Positions 1-7,675 of a DNA stretch of 17,287 nt are shown piece after piece. The DNA comes from Clostridiales bacterium (GTDB lineage: Bacteria > Bacillota_A > Clostridia > Oscillospirales > Oscillospiraceae), in contig DXUR01000024.1 in assembly GCA_019417795.1 (NCBI GenBank), positions 1 through 17,287 on the forward strand. Direction: 5' to 3'. How positions within the stretch are numbered: position 1 is the stretch's first letter; the number at the start of each line of letters is the position of its first letter. The translations under genes were made by a program, and so were the position numbers. Under the pieces are notes generated by a model that was not told where the DNA came from, searched no databases, and worked only from the letters and a program-made list of their open reading frames with translations.

Positions 1-1
1 G

Positions 2-88
2 CCGTATATCAACGAGGATGAAGAGCCTGTCATTGCAGACGATGAGGATGACGAGGCTGAAACCAAAGAAACGGAGGAATCGATTTGA
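2..88 (+). CDS. C-terminal tail of an upstream ICE gene (partial)
   Basis: An open frame enters from the left edge and ends at TGA (86-88). The 28 visible residues are highly acidic: runs of Asp and Glu after a P-Y-I-N start, ending E-E-S-I. The stop overlaps the TTG start of topB (TTGA), so the two genes are probably translationally coupled. In Tn1549-like elements the gene just before topB is commonly a DUF4366/CD1107-type membrane-anchored protein with an acidic tail. That identity is inferred from position and acidity only, because no domain is visible here. Confidence 0.6.
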   Translation, partial: PYINEDEEPVIADDEDDEAETKETEESI

Positions 89-2154
89 TCTTAGTGATTG
101 CGGAAAAACCGAGTGTTGGAGCCGCCATCGGGAAGGTTCTGGGCGCAACCTCCCGTAAGGACGGCTATCTCGAAGGAAACAACTACATCGTCTCGTGGTG
201 CGTTGGTCATCTGGTGGGGCTTGCAGACGCAAGCTCCTATGATGAGCGCTTTGCCAAGTGGCGGTACAGCGATCTTCCCATCGTCCCGGAGGAATGGCTG
301 TTTGAAATCCCGAAGGACAAGCAGAAGCAGTTCAAGGTGCTGCGTGACCTTATGCGCGATAAGCGTGTAACCGAGCTTGTCTGCGCCACCGATGCGGGGC
401 GCGAGGGCGAGTTGATTTTTCGGTTGGTCTACAAGAAAGCCGGTTGCACGAAGCCTTTCAAGCGCCTGTGGATCAGCTCGTTGGAAGACAGCGCAATCCG
501 AGAAGGCTTTGACCATCTGCGGGACAGCAGCGAGTATGACCGGCTCTACGAAGCCGCCCTTGCCCGTTCCAAGGCGGACTGGATTGTTGGGATCAACGGT
601 ACAAGGCTGTTCTCGACGCTCTATCATAAGAAGCTGGTGGTCGGGCGCGTCCAAACGCCTACGCTGGCAATGCTGGTGGAGCGAGAAGGCAAAATCTCCA
701 CTTTCCACAAGGAGAAATACTTCAATGTCCATATCAGCAAAGACAACCTGACGGCGGACCTGGAAAAGGTCAAAACCGAAGACGAGGCGAAGGCGATTGC
801 GGCGGCTTGCGATAAAAAGCAAGCCGTCGTTTCTTCTCTCAAGAAGGAGACAAAGACCGTCAACCCGCCGAAGCTCTATGATCTGACCACCTTGCAGCGG
901 GAATCCAACCGCTACTATGGCTTTACCGCCCAGCAGACGCTCGATCTGGTGCAGTCCCTCTATGAGAAAAAGCTGCTTACCTATCCCCGAACGGACAGTC
1001 AGTTCATCACTGAGGATATGGAGAGCACCGCCCGTCAGGTGATCAGCATTGTCTCCCGCAAGCTGCCGCTCTTCGAGGGCATCGCCCATAAGCCGGACAT
1101 CGGTCGCATTACCAACAACGCCAAGGTCACTGACCATCATGCCATTATCCCCACCGTCCAACTTGAAAATCAGGACCTCGCCGAGCTGCCGGAGTCGGAG
1201 CAGAAAATTATCCGGCTTGTCGCCATGCGCCTTCTGAGCGCTACCGGTGAGAAGCACATCTATGATGAGACTTCGGTCACGCTCACCTGTGAGGGTTACG
1301 AGTTCAAGGCAAAGGGCAAAACGGTCGTGCAGGATGGATGGAAAGCCATTGAGCGCTGCTTCAAGGAAACACTCAAGAGCAAGGAAAAGGACGAGCCGGA
1401 GCGCTCGCTGCCATCTCTGAATGAGAAGGATATTCTCTCTTCTGTCGATTCCAGCGTCACCGAACATTACACATCCCCACCGAAGCCCTACACCGAAGAC
1501 TCCCTTCTGTCGGCTATGGAGACTGCGGGGAATGCTGAGTTCGACGATGATACCGAAAAGAAAGGGCTTGGCACTCCCGCCACCCGCGCCGGTATCATCG
1601 AAAAGCTGGTCAAAGGCGGCTTCGTTGAGCGCAAAGGCAAATCTCTCGTGCCTACAAAGGACGGCAACAACCTTGTATGCGTCCTGCCGGAGCAGATCAC
1701 TTCTCCTTCCATGACGGCGGAATGGGAAAATACTCTGATGCAGATTGAGCGCGGCAATGCGGATGCGGACAAGTTTCTTTCCGGCATTGTGGGGATGACC
1801 TCCGAGCTGGTCAAAGCCTATCCATTCCTCTCTGACACCGAGGCAAACCGCTTCGATACCGGCAGAGAGTCCATCGGCAAATGTCCGCGCTGCGGATCGC
1901 CGGTCTATGTAGGCAAGGGCAACTACTACTGCTCGAACAAGGAATGCTCTTTCTGTATGTGGGAGGACAACAAGTTTTTCTCTTCCAAGAAAAAGAAGCT
2001 GACCAAGAAAATCGCCGCCGGGCTGCTGGACAAGGGGTGGTGCAGAGTGAACGGGCTTTATACGCCGAAACGCCCGCAGCTCTATGACGCGGTGATCCGC
2101 CTGGATGACACCGGCGACAAGTATGTCAGCTTCAAGATGGAGTTCGATAAGTAA
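85..2154 (+). CDS. topB: DNA topoisomerase III (type IA), ICE-encoded
   Basis: A type IA topoisomerase of 689 residues that passes single DNA strands through a transient 5'-phosphotyrosyl break. In ICEs it is thought to resolve DNA intermediates during transfer or replication. The N-terminal Toprim motif (ILVIAEKPSVG) is followed by the acidic ATDAGREGEL motif (Asp103, Glu107, Glu109). The catalytic tyrosine is Tyr300 in YPRTDS. A C-terminal zinc-ribbon-like Cys quartet (Cys600, 603, 616, 621) precedes a basic segment. The start is TTG at 85, chosen because GGAGG (73-77) lies 7 nt upstream and the protein then begins exactly as TopB proteins do. It overlaps the stop of the preceding gene. Length fits ICE TopB proteins, and all key residues are present. 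Confidence 0.97.
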   Translation: MILVIAEKPSVGAAIGKVLGATSRKDGYLEGNNYIVSWCVGHLVGLADASSYDERFAKWRYSDLPIVPEEWLFEIPKDKQKQFKVLRDLMRDKRVTELVCATDAGREGELIFRLVYKKAGCTKPFKRLWISSLEDSAIREGFDHLRDSSEYDRLYEAALARSKADWIVGINGTRLFSTLYHKKLVVGRVQTPTLAMLVEREGKISTFHKEKYFNVHISKDNLTADLEKVKTEDEAKAIAAACDKKQAVVSSLKKETKTVNPPKLYDLTTLQRESNRYYGFTAQQTLDLVQSLYEKKLLTYPRTDSQFITEDMESTARQVISIVSRKLPLFEGIAHKPDIGRITNNAKVTDHHAIIPTVQLENQDLAELPESEQKIIRLVAMRLLSATGEKHIYDETSVTLTCEGYEFKAKGKTVVQDGWKAIERCFKETLKSKEKDEPERSLPSLNEKDILSSVDSSVTEHYTSPPKPYTEDSLLSAMETAGNAEFDDDTEKKGLGTPATRAGIIEKLVKGGFVERKGKSLVPTKDGNNLVCVLPEQITSPSMTAEWENTLMQIERGNADADKFLSGIVGMTSELVKAYPFLSDTEANRFDTGRESIGKCPRCGSPVYVGKGNYYCSNKECSFCMWEDNKFFSSKKKKLTKKIAAGLLDKGWCRVNGLYTPKRPQLYDAVIRLDDTGDKYVSFKMEFDK

Positions 2155-2165
2155 GGAGGTTAGAA

Positions 2166-3995
2166 ATGGCTGAAAACAGAAACGCCCAGCAAGTCCGGGA
2201 AATCACCGACAAGCTGGAACAGGGACTCAAGGAGCTGTTTGAATCCGAACGCTTCAAAGAGTACCTGAAAACGATGTCCAAGTTCTACAACTACTCGTTT
2301 AACAATACGCTTCTCATCGCCATGCAGAAGCCGGATGCGACGCTGATCGCCGGTTACACGGCATGGCAGCGCAACTTCGACCGCCATGTGATGAAGGGCG
2401 AAAAGGGCATCAAAATCCTTGCCCCCGCGCCTTACAAGGTGCAGGAAGAGCGGGAAAAACTCGACCCGGCAACGCAGAAGCCCGTTCTCGATAAGGACGG
2501 CAAGCCGGTCACCGAGACGGTTGAAGTGACCCGTCCCGCCTTCAAGGTGGTGAGCGTGTTCGATGTGTCCCAGACGGATGGCAAAGAGCTTCCCGATATT
2601 GCCGTGGACGAGCTGACAGGCAGCGTGGAAAACTACGCCGCCTTTTTTGATGCTCTCAAAGAGCTGTCTCCGGTCCCCATTGCCTTTGAAAACATCACCG
2701 ATGGCGCAAAAGGCTACTTCTCTCATGTAGAAAACCGCATTGCCATTCAGGAGGGCATGAGTGAAATCCAGACCATCAAGACGGCGATCCACGAGATTGC
2801 CCATGCCAAGCTTCACGCCGTCACTCCCGGCGAGAAGGTTGCTCCCGAGGACAAGAAAGACCGGCGCACTAAGGAGGTCGAGGCAGAAAGCGTCGCCTAT
2901 ACCGTCTGCCAGCGGTACGGTATTGAAACCTCTGATTATTCCTTCGGCTATATCGCCGGTTGGTCCTCCGACAAGGAGACCAAGGAGCTGAAAGGCTCGC
3001 TGGAAACCATCCGCAAAACGGCGGCTGAGATGATCACCGGTATTGATGAAAAGCTCAAAGAGCGGCTTGCCGTGAAAGAACAGGAAGCCCCTACGCCGCT
3101 GCGGGATGCGGCGATTCCGGTTTATCGGGAAGCTGCGATGTATGCCTTTGAAGCCGGTGAGCTGAGTGCTTACCGTACTTCGATGCAAGCGAACATGGAC
3201 TGTAAAGAGGCGATTGAGCAGACCATCAACGACTACTACGGCAACAACCGCCTTGCGGCGGAGTCCGCCGTTAAGAGTATCCTTGAGAAATTCTCGCCTG
3301 AGCGCGTCGCTTATGTCCTTGCGAATACCATCCAGCAGAAAGACCATGACGGGCGTATCTCCCGTGATTGCAAGGAATGGGCAAAGGGCATGGATGCCAG
3401 CCCGGATCATGCAACTCAACTCATTATTGACAGTGTAAATCCGGGGCTTGTCAGTCTTTTCACCGAAGAGTTCGTCCGGCAGACCGCTATCGGTAAGGCG
3501 CAGGAGCAGACACCGGCTGAACAGAGCAAAACGGCTGTCCCGGAGGAAGGTCCCGAAACTCCGGCTCCCAAAGAGCCGGAACAGGCGGCACCGGTGAAGC
3601 ATCGCCTCACACCGGAGGAAAAGAAGATTAAGGAAGCCGTCATGGACACGCTCAAAGCGCAGATCGCCGGTCGCAACGACGGGATGCTGTCTACCTACCG
3701 CTCGTCCAATCAGTCCTTCAAGGTGATGGTGGAGTACAAGGTCAGGATTGAGGGCAACACCGTTACCCGGGATGGCGAGCCGATGTTCACCATTCACCGC
3801 CGCCATTCTGCCAAGAAGGTGCAAGGCTGCTATCGAGAGCTGACACCGACGCTTGAATATATCGGAAAAGAGAAGACTCAGGAAGCAGCGCGGGAAAAGC
3901 CTTCTATCCGGGAACAGCTCCGTGCTGCGGCAAAGAGCCAGCCTGAGCGGAAAACGCCGGTTAAGCAGAAGTCCCACGATGTCGGTTTGGAGTGA
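2166..3995 (+). CDS. ArdC-like ssDNA-binding and metallopeptidase-like polyvalent protein
   Basis: Residues 1-135 match the ArdC N-terminal ssDNA-binding pattern (YNYSFNNTLLI, GYTAWQ, VMKGEKGIKI). Residues 145-280 are the zinc-peptidase-like half, with HEIAH at 209-213 and a likely third ligand in KEVEAESVAY (Glu239). ArdC proteins bind ssDNA and protect incoming conjugative DNA from restriction. Residues 310-440 resemble DUF3849 (PVYREAAMYAFEAGELSAYR), a domain common in Clostridia ICEs. After a Pro/Glu-rich linker (445-478), residues 480-565 form an alpha/beta segment I cannot name. The C-terminus is basic and holds KPSIREQLR (578-586), also present in two neighbours. AGGAGG (2155-2160) sets the start 11 bp after topB. 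The function as a recipient-entry anti-restriction or helper protein is inferred. Confidence 0.88.
   Translation: MAENRNAQQVREITDKLEQGLKELFESERFKEYLKTMSKFYNYSFNNTLLIAMQKPDATLIAGYTAWQRNFDRHVMKGEKGIKILAPAPYKVQEEREKLDPATQKPVLDKDGKPVTETVEVTRPAFKVVSVFDVSQTDGKELPDIAVDELTGSVENYAAFFDALKELSPVPIAFENITDGAKGYFSHVENRIAIQEGMSEIQTIKTAIHEIAHAKLHAVTPGEKVAPEDKKDRRTKEVEAESVAYTVCQRYGIETSDYSFGYIAGWSSDKETKELKGSLETIRKTAAEMITGIDEKLKERLAVKEQEAPTPLRDAAIPVYREAAMYAFEAGELSAYRTSMQANMDCKEAIEQTINDYYGNNRLAAESAVKSILEKFSPERVAYVLANTIQQKDHDGRISRDCKEWAKGMDASPDHATQLIIDSVNPGLVSLFTEEFVRQTAIGKAQEQTPAEQSKTAVPEEGPETPAPKEPEQAAPVKHRLTPEEKKIKEAVMDTLKAQIAGRNDGMLSTYRSSNQSFKVMVEYKVRIEGNTVTRDGEPMFTIHRRHSAKKVQGCYRELTPTLEYIGKEKTQEAAREKPSIREQLRAAAKSQPERKTPVKQKSHDVGLE
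3989..3992 (+). promoter_or_regulatory. Ribosome binding site fixing the start at 4001
   Basis: GGAG lies inside the last codons of the ArdC-like gene and is 8 nt before ATG 4001, but only 2 nt before ATG 3995 and overlapping GTG 3992. Spacing favours 4001. Confidence 0.55.
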
Positions 3996-4000
3996 TGCCT

Positions 4001-5272
4001 ATGAAGTTTGAAAACATCGATCTTGTGGATGCCCTTCGCCGGATTATGGACATCCACACCCAGAACTACAAGGAGGATTTTGAGCTGGACGCCGGGCTGC
4101 TTCACAGCCTTGCCGCTTCCCAATCCTCCGAGGACAAGCACCTTCTCTGGATGTCCCGTCCGAACGGCACTTACCTCCTGCCTGAGCGTGAAGTCTATGT
4201 CGAGGATTCCTACGAAAACAAAGTGTGGGAGTTCTACCATGAGCAAACCCGCGATCCCATACTTGCCTACGCGGTTGAGATCAAAAGCGTAGAGGGAGAT
4301 ACCGTCAGAGGCGACCTCATTGAGCTGGACTATGCCGCCCATGTGGAGAGGATGCAAAAGCTCACCGTTCCGGTTGAGACAGTGGCAGTCTCCTTTAAGG
4401 ACGATGCCACCTTTTATCTGCCTTTCCGCAGCTACCGGCGCGAAGCGATCCCGCTGGAAGAAGAGCACGGCGAGGTTGTGTCGGTGAGTTATCTGCCTGA
4501 GAATGCGACTGAGCTTGACATGATTCTCCGCCGTGAGCGCTTCAAAACGAGCTACCATGCGAAAACCGGCAGTATTGAGGATCATATTCATAAGCTTGCC
4601 GTTCTGCATGGCGTGACCGAAAAGCTTGGCATATTGCCCCTTGAAGCGCAGACCGCCTACAACGCCGTCAAGGAAGCCCATCCCGAAGCGATTGTCTGCT
4701 TTGCCCAGAACGGCTACTTCGAGATTTACGGTGAAGATGCGAAGAAGGCAGCGCCCGCGCTCGGCACAAAGCTCCTGATGAAAGAGCTGGAAGGCGGCGG
4801 ACAGGTCGCCGTAACCGGTTTTCGGGAAGATCAGTGGGTCGCCAAGGCTAAGACACTGTGGGGGCAAGGCAACGATGTCCTTGTCACGCAGCCCGGTGAA
4901 GACGGCAGACAGGAAACCGTCAAGCATCTTCTCACTGAGGATTACATCCCTGTCGGCATGGTGATGGATATGGACGGCAAAACCGTCCGCGTTGACAAAG
5001 TGGACTTTCCAAACGAAGAGGTCAGTCTGACAGACATTACGGACAGGAAGAATCCCGTACCATTCCGTGAGCGTATGTCTATTGTCCGTTCCTATGTGGA
5101 GGATGCTCCGGCAGAAAGCCTCTGGAAAGCAATGGATCGCAGAGAGCATACCTCTCAAAAGAAGACTTCTGTCCTCGCAAAGCTCAAAGAACACGCCCAG
5201 ACTGCGCCGGATAAAGGCGCTAAAAAGCCTGAGCAAACAAAGAAACCGAAATCAAAAGAAATGGAGATGTGA
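4001..5272 (+). CDS. ICE protein with MutS domain I-like segment
   Basis: A 423-residue protein I cannot name as a whole. Residues 216-300 resemble the mismatch-recognition domain I of MutS: HPEAIVCFAQNGYFEIYGED followed by AKKAAPALG parallels the MutS pattern of an H-P-D-A-hydrophobic strand, G-D-F-Y-E and D-A-K-x-A. The MutS Phe of the Phe-x-Glu pair is Tyr here (Tyr239), and Glu241 is kept. No MutS ATPase is present, so this is not a repair ATPase. Residues 1-200 are an alpha/beta region seen, as far as I recall, only in mobile-element proteins. The tail carries KTSVLAKLK (388-396) and is Lys-rich. Candidate starts are GTG 3992, ATG 3995 and ATG 4001. The last is best because GGAG (3989-3992) is 8 nt before it. 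The gene follows the ArdC-like gene with almost no gap. Confidence 0.8.
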   Translation: MKFENIDLVDALRRIMDIHTQNYKEDFELDAGLLHSLAASQSSEDKHLLWMSRPNGTYLLPEREVYVEDSYENKVWEFYHEQTRDPILAYAVEIKSVEGDTVRGDLIELDYAAHVERMQKLTVPVETVAVSFKDDATFYLPFRSYRREAIPLEEEHGEVVSVSYLPENATELDMILRRERFKTSYHAKTGSIEDHIHKLAVLHGVTEKLGILPLEAQTAYNAVKEAHPEAIVCFAQNGYFEIYGEDAKKAAPALGTKLLMKELEGGGQVAVTGFREDQWVAKAKTLWGQGNDVLVTQPGEDGRQETVKHLLTEDYIPVGMVMDMDGKTVRVDKVDFPNEEVSLTDITDRKNPVPFRERMSIVRSYVEDAPAESLWKAMDRREHTSQKKTSVLAKLKEHAQTAPDKGAKKPEQTKKPKSKEMEM

Positions 5273-5274
5273 TT

Positions 5275-5487
5275 ATGTTTTTTACTGTGGAAGAGACAAA
5301 TCTGATGTGCTGTTTCGACACTTCCAGCCGCAAGAGGCTGATTGCTGAAATGAAGTCGCTGCCCATCGACGAGCTGGACGATGAGATGGCGGAGCTGCTT
5401 TTTCATACCGTTCGGAAGCTTGAGAGCATCACCGACGAGGCGTTTGCCCAGCTCTACATCGCGCCGGACAGCATGATGGACGATTGA
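5275..5487 (+). CDS. Transposon-transfer assisting protein (TTRAP family)
   Basis: A 70-residue acidic protein beginning MFFTVEETNLMCCFDTSSR. This fits the small TTRAP family found beside topB and ArdA genes in Tn1549-like elements, with the pattern F-T-x-E-E-x-N-L-M-C-x-x-D-T, then a helix and K-L-x-x-[IM]-T-D-x-x-F. The family is thought to assist conjugative transposition, but its molecular role is unknown. The upstream GTG (5269) overlaps the previous stop. ATG 5275 is preferred because GGAG (5263-5266) is 8 nt upstream. The next gene follows within 13 bp, so it is part of the same operon. Confidence 0.85.
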   Translation: MFFTVEETNLMCCFDTSSRKRLIAEMKSLPIDELDDEMAELLFHTVRKLESITDEAFAQLYIAPDSMMDD

Positions 5488-5494
5488 AAGGAGG
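5487..5494 (+). promoter_or_regulatory. Ribosome binding site fixing the ArdA-fusion start
   Basis: A near-perfect AAAGGAGG that touches ATG 5495 but sits 6 nt before ATG 5501, favouring the second ATG of a tandem ATGCCTATG start. Confidence 0.6.
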
Positions 5495-5500
5495 ATGCCT

Positions 5501-7258
5501 ATGCCCGTATTGGATGGCAGTATTGAAGCCTTTGTGACCAATCTCGGCAAGTACAACGAAGGCGAGCTTGTCGGTGAATGGGTTCATTTCCCGACCACCG
5601 AAGAGGAAATGAAGGAGGTTTTCGAGCGGATCGGTATTGGCTCAAAGGACGAGTTCGGTCAGGTCTATGAGGAATGGTTTATCACGGATTATGACTGCTC
5701 CATTCATGGAGTCAGCAATCTTCTTGGCGAATATGAAAACCTCGATAAGCTCAACTACCTTGCCGCGCGGCTGGATGAGATGTCCCGCTCTGAGCTTGAG
5801 CATTTCGTGGCAATCATGGATAGCGGTTGCGATGAAGTGAATGACCTCGACGATCTGATTAACCTGACCTACAATCTCGACAACTATGATTTTATCCCCG
5901 ACATCAAGGACTATGACGATCTCGGTCGTTACTACTTCTTTGAGGGTGGATACAACATCGACAACAAGTTCGGCAGCTTTGTGGACTACATCGACTTTGA
6001 GCGATACGGCGAAGACTGCGCAATCAATGAAGGCGGCACACTGACCGACGCCGGGTACATCCGACCTACCGGCGATAGCTGGAACCGCTACTTTGACGGT
6101 ACGCTTGAGGATATTCCCGATGAGTACCGTGTCACCGGAAGCGGCGAGGAATTGGAGCAGCCAAGCACGATCACTGTGCTGGTGGTTGAGCCGGACAAGA
6201 AGCCCTATGTGAAAGAAATCCCTTCCAGCCTTGAGTCCTTACAGCATGAGGTTGGCGGGGACATTGAGGCGGTTTATCCCTTTGAAGAGCCGGTCGCCAT
6301 TGTCTGCAACGAAGAAGGCAAGATGAAAGGGCTGCCTCTCAACCGTGCCCTGCGGGATGACAACGGTGAAATCTATGACATTGTTGCCGGTACCTTCCTT
6401 GTCACAGGGCTGACGGATGACAGCTTCGGCTCGCTTTCGCCGGATCTGCTGCGGCAGTTTATGACGGAGTTCAGAATGCCGGAGCAGTTTGCCAAAATCG
6501 GAGACAGGATTGTGGCTATCCCGATGATTTCTGAAGAACAACAGAAACAGACGGTTATTGAAGAGAAAAGCTCCATTGTCAACGAAAACACCTCCGGTAT
6601 GGCGGTGGATGGGCATATCGGCACATGGCACACGATTGACCATAAGGAGATCGACGGTCACACCTTTTGGCTGATGGAGCATGATACCTTCGGGGACGAT
6701 GCCTCCTGCATCATTGTCGATGAGCGCGGTGAGCTGGTGCTGTCCCATATCTATGACGGCTTCGATGAAACCGCAGTCAATCTGCTCCGTCAGGAGGTCA
6801 TGCCGGTCGAGAAGATGCCGGATGACAGCATCAGCATCGAGGATATGAAGCAGTACGGCTACAAATGGGGCGGGATGCTGCCCATGCGGGAAGAGGCTGC
6901 GGCTGAGGTCATGAAGTCGTGCCAGATTTACCGGCTGTACGGCGACGATACCGAGGGGCTGGTTCTGGACGCTAAGGAGATCAAGGAACACGCCGCAAAA
7001 GGCGGTATCTTCGGTGTGGAGAAAGCGGATTGGGTGTCCGTGCTGGAAAAGCAGAATCCGCTCAAAGCCGCTGAAATGTCTCTTGAGGATGACTACGGCA
7101 TGATTGACGGGATTATCAACAACGGTCCGAGGGAAGACAAGGCGAGCGAAAAGGGCGGGAAAGCCTCTATCATGGATCGGCTGAAATCCGCCAAAACCGC
7201 CCAGCAGACGGATAAGCCTTCTCCCCACAAGGAGAAGAAGAGCGAGCGTGAGTTATGA
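5501..7258 (+). CDS. ArdA-type antirestriction domain fused to DUF3846 and polyvalent domains
   Basis: Residues 1-212 are strongly acidic and follow the ArdA pattern (VTNLGKYNEGELVGEWVHFP, later YFFEGGYNIDN and FVDYIDFERYGED). ArdA proteins mimic B-form DNA and block type I restriction enzymes. Residues 223-345 look like DUF3846 (TITVLVVEPDKKPYVKEI, then a NRALRDDNGEIYDIVAGTFL block). Residues 372-436 resemble a large polyvalent-protein-associated domain. Residues 445-545 resemble the YodL/DUF4316 region (NPLKAAEMSLEDDYGMIDGI). The C-terminus is basic and holds KASIMDRLK (554-562). A normal ArdA is about 165-180 residues, so this is a multi-domain fusion of 585. Start ATG 5501 is chosen over ATG 5495 because AAAGGAGG ends at 5494. 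Its stop overlaps the start of the next gene. Confidence 0.88.
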   Translation: MPVLDGSIEAFVTNLGKYNEGELVGEWVHFPTTEEEMKEVFERIGIGSKDEFGQVYEEWFITDYDCSIHGVSNLLGEYENLDKLNYLAARLDEMSRSELEHFVAIMDSGCDEVNDLDDLINLTYNLDNYDFIPDIKDYDDLGRYYFFEGGYNIDNKFGSFVDYIDFERYGEDCAINEGGTLTDAGYIRPTGDSWNRYFDGTLEDIPDEYRVTGSGEELEQPSTITVLVVEPDKKPYVKEIPSSLESLQHEVGGDIEAVYPFEEPVAIVCNEEGKMKGLPLNRALRDDNGEIYDIVAGTFLVTGLTDDSFGSLSPDLLRQFMTEFRMPEQFAKIGDRIVAIPMISEEQQKQTVIEEKSSIVNENTSGMAVDGHIGTWHTIDHKEIDGHTFWLMEHDTFGDDASCIIVDERGELVLSHIYDGFDETAVNLLRQEVMPVEKMPDDSISIEDMKQYGYKWGGMLPMREEAAAEVMKSCQIYRLYGDDTEGLVLDAKEIKEHAAKGGIFGVEKADWVSVLEKQNPLKAAEMSLEDDYGMIDGIINNGPREDKASEKGGKASIMDRLKSAKTAQQTDKPSPHKEKKSEREL

Positions 7259-7437
7259 GCCGGAGTAAGAAATGGAAGCTCGAATGGAGCTTCTTTTTAG
7301 GCAGCGACGGTCGGCGCAAATACAACGACCTGTGCCGCCGCTGTGTTCATCCTTGCAAGCAGAGCTTCCGCGCCGTTATCCTTGCCTGTCCGCATTACTT
7401 TTCCAAGCGCTCGGGGCAAAGCCAAAATCTGTCGTGA
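7255..7437 (+). CDS. Small four-cysteine conserved ICE protein
   Basis: A 60-residue basic protein whose ATG overlaps the ArdA-fusion stop (ATGA), implying translational coupling. It contains Cys27, Cys30, Cys34 and Cys45 in a C-x2-C-x3-C-x10-C pattern within DLCRRCVHPCKQSFRAVILAC, suggestive of a metal site or structural Cys cluster. The opening (RSKKWKLEWSFFLGSDGRRKYNDLCR) has the look of a small conserved protein seen near the end of this operon in related elements, from memory. Function is unknown. The last residues are low-information and may have diverged at the module boundary. Confidence 0.75.
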   Translation: MSRSKKWKLEWSFFLGSDGRRKYNDLCRRCVHPCKQSFRAVILACPHYFSKRSGQSQNLS

Positions 7438-7562
7438 TAAAGGTTGAAAATCGCTGATTTCCTGCCCTCTGAGCAGAGATGAAGCGTTGCCCCGTATGTT
7501 TTCCCGTCGAAGTCCGTAATGCCCAAAATGTCAGAATAAAGGTCGATTTTCTATCAAAAGCG
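7438..7562 (+). other. 3' untranslated stretch of the ICE operon
   Basis: About 125 bases between the four-Cys gene and the terminator. I see no convincing gene. A 5-bp hairpin (CTCTG/CAGAG, 7467-7478) is the only clear local structure. A minus-strand open frame crosses it but lacks a ribosome binding site and any recognisable motif. It is most likely the operon's 3' untranslated region or a decayed remnant. Confidence 0.5.
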
Positions 7563-7611
7563 AAGAGCCTCGGTCGATGCCCTTGCGGGTGTCGGCTGAG
7601 GCTCTTTTTTT
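7563..7611 (+). terminator. Rho-independent terminator of the ICE operon
   Basis: AAGAGCCTC (7563-7571) pairs with GAGGCTCTT (7598-7606). The stem continues inward with G-U wobbles to CCC/GGG around a TTGC loop, and an eight-T run follows (7604-7611). It ends the plus-strand operon that includes topB and the ArdA fusion. Confidence 0.9.
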
Positions 7612-7644
7612 GTGATTCTTTCACGAATTTTGCCCGCACTATGT

Positions 7645-7671
7645 CGCTAATACATTGAGAGTGGATTAGCG
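7645..7671. promoter_or_regulatory. Candidate operator palindrome upstream of the XRE gene
   Basis: CGCTAAT (7645-7651) and ATTAGCG (7665-7671) form a perfect 7-bp inverted repeat. The half-sites are 20 bp apart start to start, about two helical turns, as expected for a dimeric HTH regulator. It ends 5 bp before the proposed -35 box, so binding there could block or recruit polymerase. Autoregulation by the adjacent XRE protein is inferred. Confidence 0.45.
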
Positions 7672-7675
7672 TTTC

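Noticed and set aside
91..1467. Long minus-strand open frame (458 codons) opposite topB
   Set aside because: A shadow of topB codon use; Leu/Arg-rich translation without motifs and no ribosome binding site.
2160..3977. 605-codon minus-strand open frame opposite the ArdC-like gene
   Set aside because: Exact antisense of a well-supported gene; the translation is rich in Arg, Leu, Phe and His with no domain.
3878..5236. 452-codon minus-strand open frame opposite the MutS-I-like gene
   Set aside because: Antisense shadow; no motif or start signal.
6239..7228. 329-codon minus-strand open frame inside the ArdA fusion
   Set aside because: Antisense shadow of a gene with clear domain matches.
7467..7478. 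Small hairpin CTCTG/CAGAG as a terminator or oriT nick site
   Set aside because: The stem is only 5 bp with a 2-nt loop and no T run or known nick motif.
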